DNA from: a candidate division KSB1 bacterium
GTDB taxonomy: Bacteria > Zhuqueibacterota > Zhuqueibacteria > Residuimicrobiales > Krinioviventaceae
DNA length: 64,000 nt
NCBI GenBank assembly: GCA_034521575.1
Contig: JAXHMJ010000005.1
Span: 1,054,001-1,118,000 of the forward strand
Direction of reading: 5' to 3'
Below, one piece after another: positions 45,321 to 54,050 of this stretch (position 1 is the stretch's first letter; each line of letters starts with the position of its first letter). Below the pieces are notes generated by a model. It saw only the letters and a list, made by a program, of their open reading frames with translations, did no database searches and was not told where the DNA came from. Made by a program: the position numbers and the translations under genes.

Positions 45321-45998
45321 TTATTCTACTTTAAATCCAAATAAATCTAATGATACAGCCATCCATTTGGCCACGTGATATGATCCTTGAGGAATTGGCT
45401 CGTTATCATAGTCTAGTTCTACATTTGAATGCTGATATACTAAATCAAAAGCCGATTCTGCGTCTGGTACTACTACTAATGTTTCCTTTGGATTCAAATT
45501 CAAGTGTTCAACTTTTATTCTCCATTCACGTTCCCACGTGTAATCAATCCCTTGATCTGGTTCATATCGTACATGTCTATATTTTAATTTGTCAGGTAAT
45601 AATTTAAAATCACTTTCAGGTTGATAAATTACCGGTCTACCACCTTTTGAAAAAAGCCATTCTTTTTTTACAGCTACTCCATATGGTTCATAACGAGTTT
45701 TATCGTCTAACGATTCCGCAATATTTATTAAAGAAAACAATGACGCTAACTCTGATATTGGAGATTCTGTAAAACATATACATTTAAATCCACCACGAAT
45801 ATTATTCGATGAGCCCTTAAGTGAACCATCAGATAATATTTTCTCAAGAACCGATAATGCGCTTTGGGGCAATGTTCTATTATATTTATCATTTTTGATT
45901 TCAACTTTTGAATCTGGTTTTCTTGTAAAATGGAAGAGTAGGTTCCCCAAATCTCTTCGCACTAAATTTATTCTTTTTTGTAAGCGATTTTCATTCAT
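45321..45998 (-). CDS. AbiGi/DUF2971-like protein
   Basis: A 225-residue soluble protein. LLFHFTRKPDS, a central GFKCICFTESPISELASL and YGVAVKKEWLFSKGGRPVIY recall the AbiGi antitoxin and DUF2971 families, which occur in abortive-infection loci and may share an ADP-ribosyltransferase-like fold. TWEREWRIKVEHL is the usual acidic-aromatic segment (Glu-Arg-Glu-Trp-Arg). No partner toxin gene lies beside it. It is the single gene of a cassette with 9-nt complementary ends. Assignment is from motif memory. Confidence 0.65.
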   Translation of the reverse strand: MNENRLQKRINLVRRDLGNLLFHFTRKPDSKVEIKNDKYNRTLPQSALSVLEKILSDGSLKGSSNNIRGGFKCICFTESPISELASLFSLINIAESLDDKTRYEPYGVAVKKEWLFSKGGRPVIYQPESDFKLLPDKLKYRHVRYEPDQGIDYTWEREWRIKVEHLNLNPKETLVVVPDAESAFDLVYQHSNVELDYDNEPIPQGSYHVAKWMAVSLDLFGFKVE

Positions 45999-46018
45999 TT
46001 ATAATTTTGTCTTTACTT

Positions 46019-46037
46019 GCATAACGTTATATTATGC
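46019..46037. repeat. collapsed attC site m
   Basis: Only 19 bp remain: GCATAAC followed almost directly by TTATGC. The left core matches the AbiGi cassette start, and TTATGCATT matches AATGCATAA at site n. The cassette boundary survives although the palindrome has been lost. Confidence 0.55.
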
Positions 46038-46104
46038 ATTACTAGTTAATCATATGGTTTTCTATCGAGACATGTCTAGTAATAGTAACCATAATCAGAT
46101 ATTT

Positions 46105-46881
46105 TTATTTTTTCGATTTTTTTTCTATATATTTAATGATCCAAATATCACTTTTATCGTTGTGTTGCGGATTGTTTTTCCTGAAAGCTAGAATAATTTG
46201 TTCATCAGTAAATTTATTGTATTTTGGATAGTTTCTTCTAAGATTTGGGAAAAATGTTTCGGGTATTGTTGGTACGGGTGTAAGTTTGTTTGTTATTTGA
46301 GGCGAATTTACATTTATTTTTAAACTTTTAAATTTATCTAATATATTTTTTATTGCTTTCTGGGCTGCAATATTTTCAACGTTTTGTCCAATTTCAGAAC
46401 CACGTGCAGAACCAGCCCAGACAATTTGACCGGTTTCACAATCAATAAGCTTAAGTGAGATTGCAGCCTTTGAAATAGGCATATAAGCTGGATCTGCCCC
46501 TTGAACAACCTGTATATTGGTTTGGATACATTGATATTCACTTATTGAACCTGTTAAAATTGCTTGAACCCCTAATACTTTTCCAATTGATGGAGCAGTA
46601 CTTTCGTCTATAAAACCAGTCATGCCTAGTTGTTGCTCTTGAAGTATATGCATTGTTTGTGATCTATCTATAATGTTATACTGCGAATTTATTAATTGCA
46701 TAGAGAGCATATCTGCTACTTGTATACCTGAACCTGGTCTATTGGGATAATCGGTTAATGGGAAAACTGCTATACGATTATATTTGCTATAATCAATATC
46801 ATTCCTTACAAATACTTCGCTACTAGCACATTGAAGAAAAATGTAAATTGTAATTGTGATTAAGATTTTATACCATTTCAT
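46105..46881 (-). CDS. CsgG/LpoB-like lipoprotein
   Basis: A 258-residue lipoprotein: the signal peptide ends in FLQCA (Cys 18), and YNRIAVFPLTDYPNRPGSG then VADMLSMQLINSQYNIIDRS, IGKVLGVQAILTGSI and CETGQIVWAGSARG are the strands of the CsgG/DUF799/LpoB fold, which builds periplasmic or pore-forming assemblies. The usual curli or penicillin-binding-protein partners are absent. The last 60 residues are polar with no recognised domain. Single-gene cassette between sites m and n. Confidence 0.78.
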   Translation of the reverse strand: MKWYKILITITIYIFLQCASSEVFVRNDIDYSKYNRIAVFPLTDYPNRPGSGIQVADMLSMQLINSQYNIIDRSQTMHILQEQQLGMTGFIDESTAPSIGKVLGVQAILTGSISEYQCIQTNIQVVQGADPAYMPISKAAISLKLIDCETGQIVWAGSARGSEIGQNVENIAAQKAIKNILDKFKSLKINVNSPQITNKLTPVPTIPETFFPNLRRNYPKYNKFTDEQIILAFRKNNPQHNDKSDIWIIKYIEKKSKK

Positions 46882-46901
46882 GACATCACCTATTTAGAAA
46901 T

Positions 46902-46956
46902 GCATAACCCAGCATCAGCGGCGGCGCGCAGCGCCGTCTGCTGCATGCTGTTGGGC
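46902..46956. repeat. attC site n
   Basis: A classic short site: cores GCATAAC (46902-46908) and GTTGGGC (46950-46956, perfect GTTRRRY), with arms CCAGCATCAGCGGCGGCGC and GCGCCGTCTGCTGCATGCTG. GTTGGGCC complements GGCCCAAC at site o. Confidence 0.92.
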
Positions 46957-47050
46957 CTACATTGAGTTATGATTGCGCCAATCCTCGTAATCATGGATAA
47001 GTTGTCCTGTGGTGTGTTCCCGAGCTCAACCAATAATAACTAACTGCATC

Positions 47051-48274
47051 TCACGAGCCCGCCTTTACAAAATGAAGTATAACTTCCTCTCGCATCCGAT
47101 TCTGCATTCTATCCCCGGCTTTTATAGATTCAGGAGGCGGCAAATAGCGTCGTCTTGTTTCAATTGGACGAGTAGTACGCGAAACAAGCGTAAGCCCATG
47201 TTGCTTTGCGAGAGAAGCCAGGGCTTCCGAGTTTTTTATAAAGACGCCGCGTATTGTTGAGTCACCAACAACAAAGATCGCTTTCCCATTCACCTTCAAT
47301 ACGCGGGCACATTCTTTTATAACTTGCTTCATATCCAAAACATAACGACGTATCATGCCCAAGTGTCGTTTACTCATTTCGTCAAGGGTTGCCATGGAGG
47401 ACATGGCTTCCTGAATTGCTATATCTGTGGAATGTTTTATTGATACTTCCGCCCCAATGTTGCCCGATCTGATTGATCGAATTTCAGGGATCTCGTGTCC
47501 CATCCAAACAAGCGACAGTTTGTGGCCGCGAAGATAGTCTATGGCGTTCAAATACGGCGGGGATGTAAGGATAATATCCATACTTGAGCTTTCAATAGGC
47601 AATGATCTTGCATCACCATGCTGGACATTTACAGAAGGAGCGACCTTGGCTTCCATTGTAAATGGGCAGTTTTTTACCACTGTTGCCACGGCTTTCTGAA
47701 AAATATTGAACGGCTTCACAGGTGCAACAGCATAAGCACGATGGGGCCTACTATGTGAGACATCCCTTGCAAGCGAAACCCCCGCGGATTTCGTTATTAT
47801 CATTCGCGAGAATGCGCACCACAAAAACATTCTTTCAGATTCAGACCGCACCCTTGAGATACAAGTCGATAAAGCGGTCAAATCACGGCGTGTTTCGGGA
47901 TCGAACCAGAAATCGATGAACTTGCGGGTCTCGACGTCAGCGCCTTTAGGATATGAGTTTTCAAGCCTCAAGCATTTGGCAAGTTCTATTGCTCGCTCTA
48001 ATACGAGTTTGGCGCGACGCAAGACCTTTTCTGGATCGGCATCGGCGCACCAAGTGCGCGAAATTAACAGCGCCAGTGGATCTGTATCACATCCAAAAGC
48101 GTGATGCCCTCTCATCCTTGCGCAGGCAAGCGTTGTTCCCGATCCTGACATCGGATCGAGAACTTTCAAGGAATCGCCTTGCGACGGCAGTGCATCCCAC
48201 ACAATCGAAGGCGCCATCCTTGCCGGGAATGGATGAACAGGTCGAATGTGAGCTTTTTGCGTTGCCGGAATCAT
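47051..48274 (-). CDS. DNA adenine/cytosine-N4 methyltransferase
   Basis: A 407-residue SAM-dependent DNA methyltransferase. Motif I is DPMSGSGTT (40-48) and motif IV is TSPPY (237-241), in that order, with the catalytic loop after a variable region. TSPPY allows N6-adenine or N4-cytosine methylation; the recognition sequence cannot be read. The N-terminal RPVHPFPARMAPSIVW is typical of MTases of this site-specific type. Its start overlaps the end of the GHKL ATPase-nuclease gene by ATGA, so it should be the modification arm of a restriction-like system. Part of one 4-kb cassette. Confidence 0.9.
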   Translation of the reverse strand: MIPATQKAHIRPVHPFPARMAPSIVWDALPSQGDSLKVLDPMSGSGTTLACARMRGHHAFGCDTDPLALLISRTWCADADPEKVLRRAKLVLERAIELAKCLRLENSYPKGADVETRKFIDFWFDPETRRDLTALSTCISRVRSESERMFLWCAFSRMIITKSAGVSLARDVSHSRPHRAYAVAPVKPFNIFQKAVATVVKNCPFTMEAKVAPSVNVQHGDARSLPIESSSMDIILTSPPYLNAIDYLRGHKLSLVWMGHEIPEIRSIRSGNIGAEVSIKHSTDIAIQEAMSSMATLDEMSKRHLGMIRRYVLDMKQVIKECARVLKVNGKAIFVVGDSTIRGVFIKNSEALASLAKQHGLTLVSRTTRPIETRRRYLPPPESIKAGDRMQNRMREEVILHFVKAGS

Positions 48275-50826
48275 ATGTGTATTGTCCTTCTTTCCGCTTC
48301 GGGATATTGACCAACAGCCGTCTGTATATCCTGTAAAATCAAATCGGGCCTGCGGTTGATTTCAACGGTGTTCTCACGAGCATACACAACTCCGCTTGCA
48401 AGTACCTGCATTGCTTTGCAGCAGTCGACTAGTTCAGCCTTTGACATTCTTACCGGAGGCTCTCGATGCCGAAGCTCGGTCACAACGGCGGCATATTCCA
48501 CTGCTTCATTCGGAACTTCTTCTGCCAATTTCCAAATAGTTTCAAGTATCTCTTTGTACGGCCTTCTTTCTGGTTCCTCTTCGGAGAGGACATCTACCCA
48601 GTCCTTACTTTCTTCAGGTGTAACACAGTCTCTGAAAAGGCCACGAAGGCGGCTGAGACCACCAATTCGCTTTGCCGAAGCGATACGGATCAATCGCGCC
48701 AAGTCGTCAATATGCATCAGCGTGATTGTTCTTCTTGTCTTTTCCTTGTGGTTGTTGATATCACGGACCGTGGCTGAATTTACTTCATTCGAGGTAGCAA
48801 AGCCATTTCCGATCACCAAATGATGGTCGCATCTGTAATCTTCCATGTGCCTTGCAATTCCCGATACATTCAGGCGATGAGCCGAAACAGTCTTACCGCT
48901 CTTTGCCTCAAGGCCGACTTTATAACGTTGAACGGAACCATCTTCCGATGCGGCTAAATGGGCTTCGGCTGTGCCATCCGGCTTGCCGCTTCCGCCGATG
49001 CGAATTACATTCGCAAAACCCATTGCCTCAAAAGCTGCGCGCATTTCTTCTTCCAGTTCGTTTGCGTCGTCACGAGCTTCGGTGAGCGCGAGTGCAATCA
49101 TGCCGGCCGTTCGGCGCGCAGAGGATCTGACAAACTGTCGTAGCAGCTCGTCACGTCTCCCAATCGCATCGCGAATCACGCTTTCATCCAAGCCCATGTG
49201 GTATAAATGGGCCTCAAGGAGGATTTCCGCCATGACTACCATTTCGAGAGGAAGGCTTCGGGCAGGATCGGAAAAGAATTCCTGAAAGGCAGCGATGAAA
49301 GGATGGGAAGAATTAACGAGAAGTTTGCCTTCTCGAGCATCGAAAACCGCCAGACCGTCCTTCGAGTCCAAGACGCTGATCTCTAAGCGAAGTAAGCCAT
49401 CCGCGCCTTCAGCCTGTTCCTGCAGGGTCTTAAGTAAGGCGGCATTCTCCTCAGCGGACAGTCCGGATGGGAAGCGAAGATAAAATGGCGTCGCCCGATT
49501 TTCGGCAACCATCCGGGCCAGCGCCAACAGGGGCTTTCTTGTCAAACTGCCCGGAGCTGCGGAGATACTGGCAAACATTCGGGCTGATGGCGTTTGTGTG
49601 CGGTCATGTTCCACGAGCTTGTTGCGCGCCATATTAAAGGCGGCACGTAGGAAATTCTGAACAGCTTCATACAAATCGCCTTGTTGAAACGATTCTCGTG
49701 AAGATCGGAGCGCTTCATCCAAACTGTCGATATGAACGACCATCCTGAAACGAGAAAACGTGCCATGCCGTAAGAGATTCCGCTCAATGCCAAATCCGGG
49801 ATCATCAACATTGACCCTTCGTCCTCTGACATAAACGAAGAATCCACTGCTTTGCTCAAACTTTTCTTTCCCTCTATCAAGTTCATCTGCGAAAATCTCG
49901 ATATACCCCGTAATCCTGCCTAGTAATTCCTCGTGATAAACTCCATAGCGGTGAATGGAATCTTCCGATTCTCTTGTGTCCTCACGCGCAATCAATCCTG
50001 TCGGGCATGGTGGCGACATTGCAATGACATCTTTGCCAAGGACAAGCTTCTTGAGGGGGCGATCCATTTCGGGAGGTGTTATCGGATCACCATCAAGAAA
50101 AAGCCGAAAATCGATCTGCTGAGGCATGGCGGTTCTCAAAACCCACCTAAGGCGCCCAATCTTGACCTTTTGGCCCATTTCTTTGAGGTTCGACATAATC
50201 GCGACGGTCCACGATTCAGATGCTTCTTCTCCAAACAGCCTGAGCGCCTGATAACCGTCCTTATCCCCACGGGTCCAATACTGAACTGCCTCTCTTGCCT
50301 GTTCCATGGTCAACGTTCGTAATGGTATCTGGATCGTTTGCTCATCAAAAACGCCCTCAGAGGCATCGGTGACGCTTCCGGTCAAGTTGGAATAATCCAT
50401 TGTTGCGGCATAATACGTATCGCCGGATTTACTAATATGGGTCAACTTTGCAGCCAGGACGTATGTTGACAACTTGCCGATTCCGAATCTCCCGATGGGC
50501 TTACGTCTCGAAGAACCACCGGCTCTTCGCCGTGTGCTTTCTCCAATGATCCAATGCTTCTTCAAACCGTCTCCATTCATTCCCTCGCCATCATCAATGA
50601 TTACGATTGTCGCGTCTGGAGCTCGGAGATCCGGCGCGAGTAAGATGTGAACATTGTTTGCGCCGGCGTCGAAGGAATTGGAAACGAGTTCTTCAATAGC
50701 CTTGTTAGGACTGGAATATAGCCCTTCCGAGAATAGCTGTATGATTCGATGGCTGATTCGGACATCTATTTGGTCCGTTGTTGCGCCCGCTGTCGCATAG
50801 GATGCTGTCTTATCAGGAATCGGCAT
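48271..50826 (-). CDS. GHKL (MORC/MutL-like) ATPase with C-terminal PD-(D/E)XK-like nuclease
   Basis: An 851-residue protein. The N-terminal HSP90-type ATPase is complete: catalytic Glu in AIEELVSNSFDAGA (E46, Asn 50), nucleotide-binding IIDDGEGM (D78-M83) and GRFGIGKLS (112-120). A middle helical-beta region follows to about residue 600. The C-terminal part has GSGKPDGTAEAH (D617) and, after a strand, GLEAKSGK (E640, K642), the spacing of a restriction-endonuclease-like fold, then LVIGNGF. ATP-driven clamp and cleavage in one chain, coupled to a methyltransferase, is the pattern predicted for bacterial MORC-type restriction systems. The nuclease call is inferred from motifs. Confidence 0.85.
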   Translation of the reverse strand: MPIPDKTASYATAGATTDQIDVRISHRIIQLFSEGLYSSPNKAIEELVSNSFDAGANNVHILLAPDLRAPDATIVIIDDGEGMNGDGLKKHWIIGESTRRRAGGSSRRKPIGRFGIGKLSTYVLAAKLTHISKSGDTYYAATMDYSNLTGSVTDASEGVFDEQTIQIPLRTLTMEQAREAVQYWTRGDKDGYQALRLFGEEASESWTVAIMSNLKEMGQKVKIGRLRWVLRTAMPQQIDFRLFLDGDPITPPEMDRPLKKLVLGKDVIAMSPPCPTGLIAREDTRESEDSIHRYGVYHEELLGRITGYIEIFADELDRGKEKFEQSSGFFVYVRGRRVNVDDPGFGIERNLLRHGTFSRFRMVVHIDSLDEALRSSRESFQQGDLYEAVQNFLRAAFNMARNKLVEHDRTQTPSARMFASISAAPGSLTRKPLLALARMVAENRATPFYLRFPSGLSAEENAALLKTLQEQAEGADGLLRLEISVLDSKDGLAVFDAREGKLLVNSSHPFIAAFQEFFSDPARSLPLEMVVMAEILLEAHLYHMGLDESVIRDAIGRRDELLRQFVRSSARRTAGMIALALTEARDDANELEEEMRAAFEAMGFANVIRIGGSGKPDGTAEAHLAASEDGSVQRYKVGLEAKSGKTVSAHRLNVSGIARHMEDYRCDHHLVIGNGFATSNEVNSATVRDINNHKEKTRRTITLMHIDDLARLIRIASAKRIGGLSRLRGLFRDCVTPEESKDWVDVLSEEEPERRPYKEILETIWKLAEEVPNEAVEYAAVVTELRHREPPVRMSKAELVDCCKAMQVLASGVVYARENTVEINRRPDLILQDIQTAVGQYPEAERRTIHI

Positions 50827-50946
50827 TACTCGTTGTTCCTTTCCAGAACCAGATCGCGATCATCTACAAGGCAAACGATCTTGTTCATTCTAAAACTGTG
50901 TGCTTGTTGGTTTCTCAAGAAGTTGTTTCTCTTCATGCGTACGTCG

Positions 50947-51015
50947 GCCCAACGACAACCATCACCGGCGCGCGCGCCTTTGGCGCGTCCGGTGAATAAT
51001 TTTATGATGTTTTTA
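50947..51015. repeat. attC site o
   Basis: Left core GCCCAAC (50947-50953). Arms TCACCGGCGCGC and GGCGCGTCCGGTGA form a strong hairpin. The right core is degenerate (GTTTTTA, 51009-51015) and overlaps the stop codon of the AIPR gene. Confidence 0.7.
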
Positions 51016-52770
51016 ATCCGCCGACCATCTTGCCTCAAATTGATCTCTTTCCATTTTTAAGCCTTGCTTGATTTTATTTGAAATATCCGCATTCATCATA
51101 GGCAACATATTCAAACTTTGGCTCACTGCGGCTCGTATACCTGCCAAACAAGTTTTTGTTTTAATCCAATTCTGAGGGCTAAAAACTCTATTGGAGGGTT
51201 GCGGCTCATTTGCAGCCGACTCCAAAGCAAAGTTCAGAGATCTTCCGGCTAAATCAACTATTTGGTCCATAAGATCAAAATCCTTTGCTCTATTAATAGC
51301 TATGCTTGGATCAGGTACGCTTTCCATTGGCATAGAATTTGATACACCGAAACAAACCGAGATTGCATAAAGGTGGTGATATGGGGCATAGGCACGCATT
51401 GCCAGTAAACTTTCATTCAATCCTAGCGGATTATTTTTTTCCCATTTTTCCCAAACCTTTTTCATCCAAACGTTTAACGCCTGAGCTTTTTCAGCAGAGT
51501 AGTCCTTTTTAAATAGTTGATCAAAATACTTATCAAAAATTCTCGTTTCACTATACGCTATATTAGGTCTCTGTGAATGCCACGTGATCAAATATTTTCC
51601 TAAATTAAGTAAATCCAACACATAGTCTTTATCTTTGGTGGCAGGAGGAATTTCACCTCTTTTGCTTACAAAATATCCATTGGAATATTTCTGTTCATAG
51701 GATTTTTTAATATTTAGAACTCTTTTGTCATTACTTCTAAGATCCCTCGGCTTGACGGCGCTTTGCGAATTTGTGTTGATACTTATTTTGTCGCCACGCT
51801 CCCGCTGGGGGATTTCATAAAACCGAAAAAGAATATAGGTGTCGTCTAATTGTTTTACTTTTTCGCTACAATTTAAAATTGTTGTTATAGATTGGCATCC
51901 GTTCACAACGCTTAAGCCGTGAAGCTTTAATTTATTATTGTTTAATGACAACTTATTACAAATAGCTGTAATTCCGTTATGATAGAAAAAAAAGTCCTTG
52001 TGTTGGTCGGAATATATTGTACTTTTAATTCCTTTATTTACCCTGTTGCTTAATCCCAAACTTTGTCTAACATTTTTTTGAAATAGGGTGCCATCCTTTA
52101 TTCCGGGCATTTTAATGCACTCTTTGAGGGGTAGAGCGGCCACCACCACTTTGTTGCCAGCAATTTCAATCTCCATAGCTTTACTGTTGGCCAAACTGAC
52201 CTCATGATTAATCGTTGGATTATCCTTTTCAAGAGCAAGATCGTAACGCCTTTTCAATTCGTTCTTATCAACTATTTTGATATTTGCATAAAAATCGTTA
52301 GTTTCACTAAGCTCCACTAATTGAGCTTGAAATGTATCCAAATCGGCTTTTGCTGCTTCAGTTAATTCACCGGTTGTTATAAGCTCAAATTCAATTTCGT
52401 ATTCATCTTCAAGTGCTTTAGCAACCTCGGACAACTTTCTTTTTAATTTACCATTCCCAACCTCTTGCAGTCTGACCAAATCTTTTAATTGTATCCAAGA
52501 GGACAATACTTCACGTAGTGGTTCCGCATCCACAGATCCATTACCAATGAATTTGCCTTGAATGACAAAGACAGTTTGCTGATTGTCATCAATAAATAAG
52601 GCATCAATCTGCTTGTCATCAGCACCATCTGTCATATCATCTTGGGTTTCATTCATATCTCTCAAATGAATGTTGCGTAAATACCACGCAACAAATCGTT
52701 GCCCATCATTCGGAAAATATTGCTGATAGAATTTTTCTTTAATTTCATCGGTAATTTTTTGATAAATCAT
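51013..52770 (-). CDS. AIPR-family abortive phage infection protein
   Basis: A 585-residue protein. Residues near 235-345 have the AIPR core: GTLFQKNVRQSLG, FFFYHNGITAICNKL and LHGLSVVNGCQSITTI. Residues 40-80 have GADDKQIDALFIDDNQ and VFVIQGKF, spaced like the Asp and Gln-x-Lys of Mrr-type PD-(D/E)XK nucleases. AIPR genes occur in phage-defence islands, sometimes with GHKL ATPases and methyltransferases; that pair lies directly downstream here, beyond attC site o. The start is close behind GTTAGGAG (52776-52783), a possible cassette boundary that also supplies the ribosome site. Confidence 0.87.
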   Translation of the reverse strand: MIYQKITDEIKEKFYQQYFPNDGQRFVAWYLRNIHLRDMNETQDDMTDGADDKQIDALFIDDNQQTVFVIQGKFIGNGSVDAEPLREVLSSWIQLKDLVRLQEVGNGKLKRKLSEVAKALEDEYEIEFELITTGELTEAAKADLDTFQAQLVELSETNDFYANIKIVDKNELKRRYDLALEKDNPTINHEVSLANSKAMEIEIAGNKVVVAALPLKECIKMPGIKDGTLFQKNVRQSLGLSNRVNKGIKSTIYSDQHKDFFFYHNGITAICNKLSLNNNKLKLHGLSVVNGCQSITTILNCSEKVKQLDDTYILFRFYEIPQRERGDKISINTNSQSAVKPRDLRSNDKRVLNIKKSYEQKYSNGYFVSKRGEIPPATKDKDYVLDLLNLGKYLITWHSQRPNIAYSETRIFDKYFDQLFKKDYSAEKAQALNVWMKKVWEKWEKNNPLGLNESLLAMRAYAPYHHLYAISVCFGVSNSMPMESVPDPSIAINRAKDFDLMDQIVDLAGRSLNFALESAANEPQPSNRVFSPQNWIKTKTCLAGIRAAVSQSLNMLPMMNADISNKIKQGLKMERDQFEARWSAD

Positions 52771-52783
52771 TACTTTCTCCTAA

Positions 52784-53759
52784 CAAAGTAAAGTATCAAA
52801 ACATAACATCAACATATAATTTATCAGACTAATATAGCTATTCATTTTTTTCTACTATTAGAAAACATTCAGGGCTCTATAAATTTTCCAGTATTAGAAA
52901 AAAGTCAAACCGCTATTCATCAACTCTGCCGGCACAACACAGGTACCCGCCAGATGTTACAGTGATCAACTGCCATAAAATTCAAGGGATAGCGATTTTT
53001 AACGCTATTTCGAACGCTATGTGAAAAAAACAATTTAAAGACAGGCGGGCAGAAATTGCCGCTGGTACACCCCTGAACGGCTCCGTGTGGGGTTCGTTTC
53101 CAAACCTGTACAACCCCAAGCGACACCCCGCGTTTTATTGTTTTTGCATTTTATTGATATTTTTGCAAAGATGCAAGGAAAAGTTACGAGTTTTAAGCGG
53201 TCATATACTGCTTTGAAAAAAAGCCAATGCATTGAAACAGGATATCCGGGGCAGACAAACACACTCGTTCTTCTGTCCGATGCACGTGTGTCCGCGTCAT
53301 CCATGTTCTATGAATCAGCTGCAAAAACGGCACAATCTGGGTTTATTGCAGGTGCGCATCGAGTCGTTCCAAAGTCAGGCTGTCACCGCAGGGGCGATCC
53401 GGGCTGTTTCAAAACCCTGGATAATAACAAGCGATCCAAAACAGCAAAGCCGCCGCGAAAAAATTCAGAGGGATCTCATTCCCCCCCCGAAAGCTCGGGG
53501 CTAAGCCAAACAACAGCCGATCAACATGTTGTACAGAAATATAAACGATCTATCGAGTGAAATCCACCATCACTGAATAAATATGCAAACAAAATATTTC
53601 ACAGCTACGCGCTTTGCTTTTGGATTCAAAATCACCACGGAGAAAATTTAGAGGTTTGCAGCTCCAAGAGACTACTCACATTTCATAACCAGGCGCTTTA
53701 GCGCGTGGACATCAATATTCCCAAGGGGGGGTTAGCCCACAAACACGGCGATCTGTCCA
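52784..53759. other. gene-poor stretch with repeat copy B and hairpins
   Basis: No gene is supported; overlapping ORFs lack family features. It holds repeat copy B, a CCCCGA/TCGGGG hairpin (53485-53500) and a GGCGCTTTAGCGC hairpin near 53690 that recalls IS200/IS605 or REP-type ends, with no transposase. An attI or integron integrase would be expected upstream of the first cassette, about here, but none is visible. Confidence 0.5.
53242..53332. repeat. dispersed ~90-bp repeat, copy B
   Basis: Matches copy A (18947-19040) from ATATCCGGGGCAGACAAACA to GCTGCAAA with scattered changes. Confidence 0.65.
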
Positions 53760-54023
53760 TTATTCGTCTTGATCAACCGGTAATTTGGGTAATTCCTGCA
53801 GTTGACGAACATACAGAGCCTCGTCAAACGCAGTTTCAGTTTGCATGATGCTATAGATGTGAGCCATAACAACTGAAGCGATCAATTCTTTGGCTTTTTG
53901 TTGAGAATATCCTTCTGAAACAAGACGATCCAATGTCTTTTTCGTCTCCGCCGGGTTATTGTAGCGAATCTGATTATTAACGACCCGGATTAACAACTTT
54001 TTTATTTTTGGATTCTGCTGCAT
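53760..54023 (-). CDS. small conserved helical protein, 87 aa
   Basis: A soluble, helical protein: IKKLLIRVVNNQIRYNNPAE, then VSEGYSQQKAKELIASVVMA. It looks like the small DUF1841-type family from anaerobes and candidate phyla, but this is from memory and uncertain. An AGGAGG site lies upstream. It sits among broken toxin-antitoxin genes and appears itself intact. Confidence 0.55.
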   Translation of the reverse strand: MQQNPKIKKLLIRVVNNQIRYNNPAETKKTLDRLVSEGYSQQKAKELIASVVMAHIYSIMQTETAFDEALYVRQLQELPKLPVDQDE

Positions 54024-54050
54024 TTTATCCTCCTGTATAACAGGTCACGG

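Noticed and set aside
53670-53740. GCGCTTTAGCGC hairpin with GTTAGCC as an attC site
   Set aside because: The hairpin is not centred between complementary cores and no matching partner core was found; it may be an IS200/REP-type end.
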